From the NCBI GenBank assembly GCA_018222965.1, contig JAAEZH010000020.1, forward strand, positions 33,323 to 97,322: a stretch of DNA of 64,000 nucleotides. The letters run 5' to 3'. The notes under the pieces are model-generated. The model searched no databases. It was not told where the DNA came from and saw nothing but the letters and a program-made list of their open reading frames with translations. This document shows, piece after piece, positions 26,973 through 34,410 of this stretch. Made by a program: the position numbers and the translations under genes. Position 1 is the stretch's first letter; each line of letters begins with the position of its first letter. The stretch comes from Bacteroidota bacterium (GTDB lineage: Bacteria; Bacteroidota; Bacteroidia; Chitinophagales; Saprospiraceae).

Positions 26973-27677
26973 TCAGTATTCAACTCCATTAAAAAACCAA
27001 AACACCCCGTCCCTGTCCCTGAATTCCCGAACCCGGTTTTTCTTATCTAGAAATACAACTGTTAGACAATCCGGAGCTTCTGCATTACTGCCCACATCAT
27101 CGACATCCGGAATTTCGGCTGGCGGACCTGATTCACTGAATCCTCTGTCATCCAATAAAAAGGTGGTCCAGCACAAAGGATTATCAAGCGGGTTAGAGCC
27201 GGTTTTTATTATCAAAACCTGGAGTAGATCAGCACAGATTAGGCGATCATTTAAGGTGTCCTGCAAAACAGGAAAAATACCCAGATGCATCAGAATATCA
27301 GTTCCCAGATTTCCCTCCAGTTTTTGAAAGAGGTGTTCGGTTCTTGCATAGATTTCCGTAGTCACTCCCATACTGGCCATTGGATACCAACAGCTTGCTG
27401 GATGAGACGCTTCCCATACTGGCGAAACGGTAAACTTCTGTTCTTCTCCCAAAGAATTGCTAAAGAGAAGTTTTCCCGAACGAGGCCATCCCAGGGAGTA
27501 TCGGCTTTCCGGTAAAAGCAATAGCTTTTCATTCTCTGTTTCACTTAGCGCAAAATCATCGCTAACGACTCCTACCTCTCCTGTAAACTCACAAGCGGCC
27601 AATAATACCAAAAGGACAATAAAGACCCAGGCAGGTAGCAGGCAATAGTTGCCCCCGCAATTTTTTAACTTCGGCAT
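26973..27677 (-). CDS. Putative lipoprotein of unknown family (paralogue B)
   Basis: A 234-residue protein starting at the ATG in MPKLKNCGGNYCLLPAW, with lipoprotein signal VFIVLLVLLAAC. It is the paralogue of the protein at 25990-26742: shared blocks are RTEHLFQKLEGNLGTDIL, LGIFPVLQD, LICADLLQVLI, FLLDDRGFS and VREFRDRDGVFWFFN. The conserved DRGFS and FRDxxGVxWxF segments are the best signature of this family. No catalytic motif is apparent. An upstream start at 27740 would hide the signal peptide and is less likely. Function unknown. Confidence 0.75.
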   Translation of the reverse strand: MPKLKNCGGNYCLLPAWVFIVLLVLLAACEFTGEVGVVSDDFALSETENEKLLLLPESRYSLGWPRSGKLLFSNSLGEEQKFTVSPVWEASHPASCWYPMASMGVTTEIYARTEHLFQKLEGNLGTDILMHLGIFPVLQDTLNDRLICADLLQVLIIKTGSNPLDNPLCWTTFLLDDRGFSESGPPAEIPDVDDVGSNAEAPDCLTVVFLDKKNRVREFRDRDGVFWFFNGVEY

Positions 27678-27855
27678 AATTTGATTTGAAACCCTGTCCC
27701 GGCGCTTATCCTTCTGTGGTCTTTGGTATAATGAGTACAAAACAATGTCAATTGGTTGTAAACTTCCAGAAGATTTGACTCGTTTTACACGGGCAACCCT
27801 CGCTTAATCAGCAGGGGAAAAGTTTATACCTTGCATGCAAAAGAAAATAGATACT

Positions 27856-29427
27856 ATGCTTCGATCTTATGTTAAAGCCGGATTCCTGGCAGTGCTCATG
27901 CTGCTTTCTACCGGTCTTTTTTCCCAAACAACCGACTCACAGGTCATCTCTGTTTTTCCGGAAAATCGGATTCAAACCTTTAGCGTCCAACTGGACAATC
28001 CGGCTCCATTTATAGCCGCCTCGCTTGTCTGGACTACTAACGGGCTGGCAGGGCATCCAAAGATGCGCGCACAAATTGCAGATGGCAGCTGGACCAACTG
28101 GCAAGAATTGGAGCCGGATGGACATAATCCTTTTGATGCGCCACAATATGGCAGCCAGTTGGTTTTTCTCCCTGCGGGCGCACAGCAAATTCAGATTGAT
28201 TTTGAAGATCCTGAAGCAAGCATTCTCAATGGCGATATTTACCTTTTTAATCCTGGAAAAACCGGAGCCCCAATGGGAGAATCAGCTCCGGCAGTGGAAA
28301 CGCGCGAATGTCCGTGTCCGCAGCCAGATTTTGAAGGGCGGCTGGATTGGTGCCCGAACGGGGATTGCCCGCAAGATCCAACGCCGGAGCCTACAGATGT
28401 AACACATATTATCGTTCACCACTCTGCAGGAGTAAATTCTTCCTCAGATTGGGCTGCTGTCGTTAGAAGCATCTGGAATCAGCATGTTAATGTAAATGGC
28501 TGGGACGACATCGGCTATAACTGGCTCGTAGACCCTAATGGTGTTATATATGAAGGCCGGGGAGACGGATTGCAAGGCGCACACTTCTGCGGCCAGAACG
28601 GCAATACCGTTGGCATTTGCGTGCTGGGAAATTTCCAGAATACAACACCGACCAACTCCGCCCTTTCCGGCTTACGTAAATTTCTGGCCTGGGAAACCTG
28701 TGACCTGGGCGTCGATCCCACCGATTTTGCCTTTCACGAAGGATCAGGTTTAAGTCTGTTCTACATCAGCGGGCACCGCGATGGTTGTTCTACTGCCTGC
28801 CCGGGAGATGATTTCTATCCGATGTTTCCAAACCTTCGCCAAAGCGTTCAGGATTATATCGACAACGGCTGTGAAGAGGTAGCTGCGCCCATCGACCTGA
28901 CCGGCACTGCCCTAAACACCACCAGTGTGTTTCTGGAATGGACGCCAACCAGCGACGCCGGAACCGGCTATGAAATCGAGCGTTCGGATGAAACACCCAC
29001 CGATTTCCAATGGATCGGATCGGTAAACTCAAACACCCTCGACTTTACCGACAATGTCGATGAGGGAAATTACTATTACCGCGTTCGGGGCTTTGGGCCG
29101 CAGGGAGACGGAAACTGGAGCAATGTAGAATTTGTATCGACCATTGGAGCCGCCGTATCTGATAACTGGAATCCTGAATTTGTGCTGCTTTCTCCAATGC
29201 CTTTCGGCGAAAGCCTGCAACTTCAAATCAGTGACTCCTATTCCGGGCCTATCCATATGGAGATCCTCAGTCTGGACGGGAAACTGGTAAAAGATCTTGG
29301 CTCTATTGATAAATCACAACACGACCTGATTCAAAACTGGCAATTAGGTGAATTGCCGGCTGGTATGTATTTTATTCGTTTAAAAACGGACCAGCAACAG
29401 CTCTTACTCAAAACGATTAAACAATAA
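27856..29427 (+). CDS. N-acetylmuramoyl-L-alanine amidase (PGRP/Amidase_2) with FN3 and T9SS sorting domain
   Basis: A 523-residue secreted protein. The signal peptide is MLRSYVKAGFLAVLMLLSTGLFSQ; a start at 27835 adds seven residues. After an N-terminal beta domain (about residues 25-160) comes an Amidase_2/PGRP domain (about 190-340): THIIVHHSAGVNSS, GWDDIGYNWLVDPNGVIYEGRG and ISGHRDGCSTACPGDDFYP supply the zinc-binding His and Cys residues. A fibronectin type III domain follows (APIDLTGTALNTTSVFLEWTP), then a type A T9SS C-terminal domain (PMPFGESLQLQISDS ... LPAGMYFIRLKTD). It should cleave peptidoglycan at the cell surface or outside. It overlaps the next gene by 1 nt (TAATG), so the two are cotranscribed. 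It contains one exact 13-mer copy. Confidence 0.92.
   Translation: MLRSYVKAGFLAVLMLLSTGLFSQTTDSQVISVFPENRIQTFSVQLDNPAPFIAASLVWTTNGLAGHPKMRAQIADGSWTNWQELEPDGHNPFDAPQYGSQLVFLPAGAQQIQIDFEDPEASILNGDIYLFNPGKTGAPMGESAPAVETRECPCPQPDFEGRLDWCPNGDCPQDPTPEPTDVTHIIVHHSAGVNSSSDWAAVVRSIWNQHVNVNGWDDIGYNWLVDPNGVIYEGRGDGLQGAHFCGQNGNTVGICVLGNFQNTTPTNSALSGLRKFLAWETCDLGVDPTDFAFHEGSGLSLFYISGHRDGCSTACPGDDFYPMFPNLRQSVQDYIDNGCEEVAAPIDLTGTALNTTSVFLEWTPTSDAGTGYEIERSDETPTDFQWIGSVNSNTLDFTDNVDEGNYYYRVRGFGPQGDGNWSNVEFVSTIGAAVSDNWNPEFVLLSPMPFGESLQLQISDSYSGPIHMEILSLDGKLVKDLGSIDKSQHDLIQNWQLGELPAGMYFIRLKTDQQQLLLKTIKQ
29203..29215 (-). repeat. Iterated 13-mer GGCTTTCGCCGAA, copy 3
   Basis: Exact copy in the T9SS domain of the amidase; the gene reads the complement as Phe-Gly-Glu-Ser. 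Confidence 0.8.
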
Positions 29428-30533
29428 TGCGAAACGGATTATTCCTTCTTGCCGCCTTCCTGATATTTGGTTGTACAGCAGATCTGTCTACTTACAACAC
29501 CCTTATTGATTCTGTAAAACAAAAATACGCCCCCGACAAACGGGTGGCCATTTGGGAGGTGGAGGTGCAGGCAGGAAATCCAGTCGTCGTAAAAGGAAAA
29601 ACCAATTTGCCGGAAGCAAAAACGGATTTCCTGGGCAAACTGGACAGCCTTCAACTGGAATATATCGACAGTCTGGAAGTCCTGGAGGCTCAATACGGAC
29701 TCGTAAGTCTTTCGGTTTGCAATATCCGGTCCAAGCCCAAACACTCTGCAGAGCTGTCGACTCAATCCACCATGGGGCAGGTACTGCGTATTTATGAGAA
29801 AGAAGGTGGCTGGTTTCGGGTACAAACGCCTGATAACTATCTGGGCTGGTTGGATTCGGGCGGCTTTCGCCGAATATCGGAATCGGAAGCAAGTCTGTGG
29901 GAGAAATCCGATCTCCATGTTTATCTGCCCGAATATGGCTTTGCCCGATCCGAGCCACGCGAAAACGCTACCCCGGTCAGTGATTTGGTAAAAGGAAATA
30001 TTTTCAACCTTACTAAAAAAGGAGACTCATTCTCTACTGTCGTTTTGCCAGATGGCAAGGAAGCTTTTGTCAAAACCGAGGATATACTTCCATTTAACTC
30101 GTGGTGGGAGTCTCGCAAAGCTCAATTAACCGCTGACAGCATTTTGGCAGAAGCCAAAGTTCTTTTGGGTCGACCATACCTCTGGGGAGGCACCTCCGGG
30201 AAGGGTATGGATTGCAGTGGTTTCACCAAAGAAGTGTTTTTCCGAAATGGCATGATCCTCCCGCGGGACGCTTCCCAACAGGTACATATTGGAGAAGAAA
30301 TAGAAACAGACACCACATCCTGGAGCGGACTGGAAGCCGGCGATCTTTTATTCTTCGGCCGCAAAGCCACAGCCGAGCAGAGGGAAAGAATTTGGCACGT
30401 AGCTATTTACATGGGAGAGGGGCAAATCATACACTCCTCCGGAGAAGTTAAAATCGAAAGCCTGATCAAAGGACAACCCGGTTACGTACCCGAGCGTGTA
30501 GAATCTTTTGTGCGGGCTAAGCGCTTGTTTTAG
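29427..30533 (+). CDS. NlpC/P60 family peptidase lipoprotein with SH3-like domains
   Basis: A 368-residue lipoprotein (signal MRNGLFLLAAFLIFGC). Two SH3-like regions precede the enzyme domain: VSVCNIRSKPKHSAELSTQ ... GWFRVQTPDNYLGWL (about 95-150) and a second one around ARSEPRENATPVSDLVKG (about 170-225). The C-terminal NlpC/P60 domain has the catalytic Cys in GKGMDCSGFTKEVF, His in RIWHVAIYMG and a further His in IIHSSG. Such enzymes cleave gamma-D-Glu-diamino acid bonds of peptidoglycan stem peptides; this SH3b-SH3b-NlpC/P60 layout is that of a YkfC-type dipeptidyl-peptidase. It is translationally coupled to the amidase gene, so the two probably act in sequence. It contains one exact 13-mer copy. 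Confidence 0.92.
   Translation: MRNGLFLLAAFLIFGCTADLSTYNTLIDSVKQKYAPDKRVAIWEVEVQAGNPVVVKGKTNLPEAKTDFLGKLDSLQLEYIDSLEVLEAQYGLVSLSVCNIRSKPKHSAELSTQSTMGQVLRIYEKEGGWFRVQTPDNYLGWLDSGGFRRISESEASLWEKSDLHVYLPEYGFARSEPRENATPVSDLVKGNIFNLTKKGDSFSTVVLPDGKEAFVKTEDILPFNSWWESRKAQLTADSILAEAKVLLGRPYLWGGTSGKGMDCSGFTKEVFFRNGMILPRDASQQVHIGEEIETDTTSWSGLEAGDLLFFGRKATAEQRERIWHVAIYMGEGQIIHSSGEVKIESLIKGQPGYVPERVESFVRAKRLF
29862..29874 (+). repeat. Iterated 13-mer GGCTTTCGCCGAA, copy 4
   Basis: Exact copy in the NlpC/P60 gene, read as Gly-Phe-Arg-Arg. Confidence 0.8.
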
Positions 30534-30562
30534 ATGAGCGGGGGTTTTGATTCTGTTTTTGT

Positions 30563-30594
30563 CGACATGACATGTGGCGTCACATGTCATGTCG
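30563..30594. repeat. 14-bp perfect inverted repeat downstream of NlpC/P60 gene
   Basis: CGACATGACATGTG and CACATGTCATGTCG form a perfect stem with a GCGT loop, 30 nt after the NlpC/P60 stop. No T-run follows, so it is not a classical terminator. The CGACATGACATGT core recurs in the palindrome at 30694-30716. Confidence 0.7.
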
Positions 30595-30693
30595 GGTTAC
30601 CTACACCTTAACAGAGGCACAAAGCACTGATTTACAGCCTATTTAATCAATAAGCATTCATTTATTTTGCTCGTCTTCGAAGGGTATCTCACC

Positions 30694-30716
30694 GACTCGA
30701 CATGACATGTCGAGTC
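30694..30716. repeat. 23-bp palindrome sharing a core with 30563-30594
   Basis: Arms of 11 bp (GACTCGACATG and CATGTCGAGTC) flank a single central A. It lies about 50 bp upstream of the -7 box of the next gene, a position suited to an operator. Confidence 0.65.
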
Positions 30717-30743
30717 ATTCGTCACATTTTTCAAAACAAAAAG

Positions 30744-30775
30744 TTGTGTTTATAAAAACATTTTGTTTAATTTTG
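30744..30775 (+). promoter_or_regulatory. Promoter of GH73-like gene (TTG-N21-TAATTTTG)
   Basis: TTG at 30744-30746 and TAATTTTG at 30768-30775 fit the Bacteroidota consensus with 21-nt spacing; leader about 25 nt. Confidence 0.5.
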
Positions 30776-30803
30776 AGCCTACTACGAACACAAATTGTTT
30801 GTT

Positions 30804-31508
30804 ATGGCTCTAAATATTATCTCCTTTCTACGAAAAAACTGGTTCAAGCTTCTCTGTATCGGTCTCCTCATTTATGTTTTCTTTAAAAAAGATCTCAGCT
30901 TTCACGTCAACATGAAAGCACCCGGAGAAAATCCGCCTATTTCAAGGGAGAAACCATTGGAGCAAATGACAGATCGCCAGGCTGAAACAAAATCCGCTTC
31001 GCTTTTCGATCGGTTGGAACTTCCCGGTTTGAGTAACAATGGTTCGGATCAACTTAAAAAAGCGCTCCAGGTCGTTTCCCGCGACCAAAAAATGGCTTAT
31101 CTGAAACGTTTTGCCCGGGTGGCAATAAGTGAACGGCAGAAATTTGGCGTACCATCTTCCATCATTCTGGCAAACGCCTTGCTGCAAAGTACTGCCGGAC
31201 AGTCGGAGATAACTCAAAAAACAAATAACCACTTTTCATTGGCCGCAATGGATTCCTGGGAAGGAACCGTCGAAAGAGTAGGAGGGAGGTCGTACCGAAC
31301 TTATGAAAACGCCTGGAGCAGCTTCCGGGATCACAGTACCTTTTTGGCAGAATACGACTTTGGCAAGGAGCTTCGGCCGGCCGACACCAACTTTCAGGAA
31401 TGGGCAAAATTGATTGAAGAGACCGGACTATACGCAGAGTCTGATTTATCCAAGACCCTGCTCGATATTATTTCCGAATTTCAGCTGTACGAACTCGATA
31501 GCAAATAG
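30804..31508 (+). CDS. Membrane-anchored glucosaminidase-like (GH73) protein with altered catalytic site
   Basis: A 234-residue protein. The start is the ATG in MALNIISFLRKNW; a TTG three codons earlier is less likely. One N-terminal membrane segment (FKLLCIGLLIYVFF) anchors it, followed by a linker and a GH73-like domain from about residue 95: FGVPSSIILANALLQSTAGQSEITQKTNNHFSLA. The usual catalytic Glu of the family (AxxES, as in the protein at 20645-21247) is Gln here (ALLQS), so it may be inactive or bind glycan only. The rest of the fold, including YENAWSSFRDHSTFL and the C-terminal helix, is retained. Confidence 0.82.
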   Translation: MALNIISFLRKNWFKLLCIGLLIYVFFKKDLSFHVNMKAPGENPPISREKPLEQMTDRQAETKSASLFDRLELPGLSNNGSDQLKKALQVVSRDQKMAYLKRFARVAISERQKFGVPSSIILANALLQSTAGQSEITQKTNNHFSLAAMDSWEGTVERVGGRSYRTYENAWSSFRDHSTFLAEYDFGKELRPADTNFQEWAKLIEETGLYAESDLSKTLLDIISEFQLYELDSK

Positions 31509-31512
31509 TCCC

Positions 31513-32031
31513 TTATTCCAGGACACCGCCGCGCTTTTGCTTATAGTAGTTTACACCAGCTCCATAAACCCAACCTTCATGCCCCTTTTTGGTCCGCACT
31601 TTGACCCAAGGCTCGTTGGCAACTTCGTAGCCAAGGCTGATTTCTTCCTTGAAATCCGTAACCTCATCCATAAAATACACTTCTTCATAAAGCGGTAATT
31701 CTACGATCACGTCGCTCTTTAAGTTGTGCTCTTTACGAACCTTTAATCCATCGATGGTTACATAAAGCCTGCCTACCACCCTGGTTTCTACCTTAGGAGT
31801 CTCCGCTTTGGCAGATGCTTGCTCTTCCGTAGCAGCAGGCTCAAGCGCCTGAATCGAATCCAGTAAACGTTGTGCCTCTGCAAGACTGTCGGCCATGGTC
31901 AATGGTTGAGGGATAGGGTCGGGACCACCTTTACATTTTGGGACCATCCAGGTAATAAAGGCTATGAAAAAAACGAGAATAATGATAAATTCGACCGACG
32001 ACAGTATTCCCTTCGATTTTTCTTTACTCAT
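31513..32031 (-). CDS. Membrane-anchored SH3-domain protein
   Basis: A 172-residue protein starting at MSKEKSKGILSSVEF. It has one membrane segment (FIIILVFFIAFITWMV), a charged alanine/glutamate-rich linker (residues about 45-85) and a C-terminal bacterial SH3-like domain (LYVTIDGLKVRKEHNLKSDVIVELPLYEEVYFMDEV ... WVKVRTKKGHEGWVYGAGVNYY). Such domains usually bind peptidoglycan or peptide ligands in the periplasm. Convergent with the GH73-like gene (4 bp apart) and divergent from dprA. Enzymatic activity is not expected. Confidence 0.78.
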   Translation of the reverse strand: MSKEKSKGILSSVEFIIILVFFIAFITWMVPKCKGGPDPIPQPLTMADSLAEAQRLLDSIQALEPAATEEQASAKAETPKVETRVVGRLYVTIDGLKVRKEHNLKSDVIVELPLYEEVYFMDEVTDFKEEISLGYEVANEPWVKVRTKKGHEGWVYGAGVNYYKQKRGGVLE

Positions 32032-32121
32032 AACAGGCACTTTGGCTTTTCGCAAATTCGGATCGATGATTTAAACATCGCAATATCCGGCTATTTGATT
32101 TATCAACGAAAAGTATAATTA

Positions 32122-33216
32122 ATGTCTGAAGAAATTCTTTTTCAAATTGCGCTGACCCAAATTTCGGGTATCGGCCCCAGAACCGCAAAAAAGTTAATCA
32201 GCTATTGCGGTGGAGTAGAAGCTGTTTTTAAGGCTTCTGCTAAAAGCCTTGACAGCATTCCGTCCATTGGACCACAGGTTATTGAGGCGATACAATCATT
32301 TAAAGATTTTGATCGAGCCAAACGCGAGCTTGAATTTATAAAAAAGCAGCATATTCAGCCGCTATTTTACCTCGATTCAAATTATCCGATCCGACTAAAG
32401 CAATACGAAGACGCTCCAATTCTCCTTTACTTTAAAGGCAATACCTCCTTAAACGCCAAAAGAACGCTGGGAATTATTGGTACCCGGCAACCCAGCCCTT
32501 ATGGCTTAACAAAATGTGCTGAGCTTGTCGCCGAACTGGTTCCCTACCAACCACACATAATCAGTGGCCTGGCTTACGGAATCGACATTCAGGCTCATCG
32601 CGCTGCTTTGCGGGAGAATCTGCCAACCATTGGCGTATTGGGACATGGTCTGGACCGGGTTTATCCGATGAAACACCGACAAGTTGCATCAGACATGCTC
32701 CAACAGGGAGGCCTGCTTACCGAGTTTCCAACAGAAACCAGACCCGATCGAGAAAACTTTCCCATGCGAAATCGAATTGTGGCTGCACTTTGTGATGCCA
32801 TCATTGTTATTGAATCTGCGGAAAAGGGCGGTTCCCTGATTACCGCCGATTTTGCCAATCAGTATCACAAAGATGTTTTTGCACTGCCGGGAAGGACCAG
32901 TGACCCACAATCTACAGGATGTAACTTTCTCATCAAGACCCATCAGGCCGCACTCCTCGAAAATGCTGCAGATATAGCCTACATTCTCGGCTGGTCAAAG
33001 GAGCAGGAAGGGGCCGGGCAGGGGAAACTATTTCAGGAACTGGAATTGGAAGAGCAACGGGTAGTTGATAATTTACGGGAAATGGAAGACGGAAACTTTG
33101 ACGAACTCGTTTATCGTATGAACCTGACTGCCGGCCAGGTATCCACCATCGTGCTTCAACTTGAATTTAAAGGAATTGTAAAATCTGCGCCTGGTAACCA
33201 ATTGTTATTGGTTTGA
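32122..33216 (+). CDS. dprA: DNA-processing protein DprA
   Basis: A 364-residue DprA/Smf protein. During natural transformation DprA binds incoming single-stranded DNA and loads RecA. The order is an N-terminal helix-hairpin-helix region (ISGIGPRTAKKLISYCGG), the Rossmann-like core (GIIGTRQPSPYGLTKCAEL, IISGLAYGIDIQAHRAAL, GVLGHGLDRVYP, ESAEKGGSLITADFA, VFALPGRTSDPQSTGCN) and a C-terminal winged helix (about 300-364). The length and all core motifs are normal. No other competence gene is visible in the window. It is relevant to the repeated 13-mer because species that take up DNA selectively use such repeats. Confidence 0.96.
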   Translation: MSEEILFQIALTQISGIGPRTAKKLISYCGGVEAVFKASAKSLDSIPSIGPQVIEAIQSFKDFDRAKRELEFIKKQHIQPLFYLDSNYPIRLKQYEDAPILLYFKGNTSLNAKRTLGIIGTRQPSPYGLTKCAELVAELVPYQPHIISGLAYGIDIQAHRAALRENLPTIGVLGHGLDRVYPMKHRQVASDMLQQGGLLTEFPTETRPDRENFPMRNRIVAALCDAIIVIESAEKGGSLITADFANQYHKDVFALPGRTSDPQSTGCNFLIKTHQAALLENAADIAYILGWSKEQEGAGQGKLFQELELEEQRVVDNLREMEDGNFDELVYRMNLTAGQVSTIVLQLEFKGIVKSAPGNQLLLV

Positions 33217-33276
33217 TCCCTACTTTTGAACCTAATTAAATGCAACGTGCAAATGCCGCAAATAAATTTTCAATCC

Positions 33277-34410
33277 ATGAAGTTTCGGGTTCTTCTCTCC
33301 TGCCTGGCTATCCTGTTTTTTAGCTGTACCCCAAAATCAAACAGTCCGCAACCGGCAACGGATGTTGTTGTTGAATTTAACCCTCCGCAAAACATCATCC
33401 TGATGATCGGTGACGGTATGGGCCTTACCCAGATTACAGCCGGCATGTACATGAATGGCAACAAACTCAATCTGGAGCAATTTTCGGTTGTTGGCCTTCA
33501 TAAACCCTATGCATTTAACGACCTGATTACCGACTCTGCAGCAGGAGCTACTGCTTTCTCAGCAGGTGTAAAAACCTATAATGGCGCAATTGGCGTTAAT
33601 GCCGATACTGCACATGTACAAACCATTTTGGAAGAAGCTGAAGCCAACGGACTCAACACCGGAGTCATTGCCACCTCTGAGATTACGCATGCAACCCCGG
33701 CTTCTTTCTTTGCCCACCAGCCTTCCAGAAACCAGCATGAGGATATTGCAGCAGACATGTTGAAAACGGGGGTGGATCTCTTTATTGGAGGCGGCAAGAA
33801 ATACTTTGACCAGCGGGAAAATGATGAGCGCAACCTTATGGAAGAGCTTAGAAAAAGCGGATATGTAATTGCCGATTACTTTCATCAGGATTTTGATGAT
33901 TCCCTAAAAATGGACCCTCAATTCAATTTCGGTTACTTCACCGCTAATGATAAACCACTTCCCGTTGCTGCCGGTCGCGATTATTTACCTTATGCCAGTA
34001 AAAGAGCTGTAGAATTCCTCGATCAGCGCAATCCGGACAGTGGATTTTTTCTCATGATCGAAGGTTCTCAAATTGATTGGGGCGGACATGCTAATGACTC
34101 CGATTACATCGTCACGGAAATGATCGACTTTGATCAGGCCATCGGGGAAGTACTAAAATTCGCGGAAGCGGATGGAAACACGCTGGTCATTGTTACAGCA
34201 GATCACGAAACAGGTGGCTATGCGATCAATCCAGGCTCGAGCATGGACACCATCATTGCAGGATTCACTTCCGGGTACCATACAGGAACACTAATACCTG
34301 TTTTTGCTTACGGCCCGGGCAGCGAGCTATTCAATGGCATTTACGAAAACACAGCCATCTTTGACAAGATGCGACTGGCCTTTGGTTTTGATAAAAATGA
34401 GGTCAATTAG
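33277..34410 (+). CDS. Alkaline phosphatase (PhoA-like) lipoprotein
   Basis: A 377-residue member of the alkaline phosphatase superfamily. The start at MKFRVLLSCLAILFFSC gives a lipoprotein signal; the frame begins 17 codons upstream at a TTG. Motifs: NIILMIGDGMGLTQ (metal-binding Asp), LITDSAAGATAFSAG with the nucleophile Ser, THATPASFFAHQ, EGSQIDWGGHAND, and ADHETGGYAI with metal-binding Asp and His. It releases phosphate from organic monoesters in the periplasm or at the surface. It lies 60 bp after dprA in the same direction, and its end overlaps the convergent glycosyltransferase gene by 8 bp. No Pho box is evident. Confidence 0.92.
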   Translation: MKFRVLLSCLAILFFSCTPKSNSPQPATDVVVEFNPPQNIILMIGDGMGLTQITAGMYMNGNKLNLEQFSVVGLHKPYAFNDLITDSAAGATAFSAGVKTYNGAIGVNADTAHVQTILEEAEANGLNTGVIATSEITHATPASFFAHQPSRNQHEDIAADMLKTGVDLFIGGGKKYFDQRENDERNLMEELRKSGYVIADYFHQDFDDSLKMDPQFNFGYFTANDKPLPVAAGRDYLPYASKRAVEFLDQRNPDSGFFLMIEGSQIDWGGHANDSDYIVTEMIDFDQAIGEVLKFAEADGNTLVIVTADHETGGYAINPGSSMDTIIAGFTSGYHTGTLIPVFAYGPGSELFNGIYENTAIFDKMRLAFGFDKNEVN

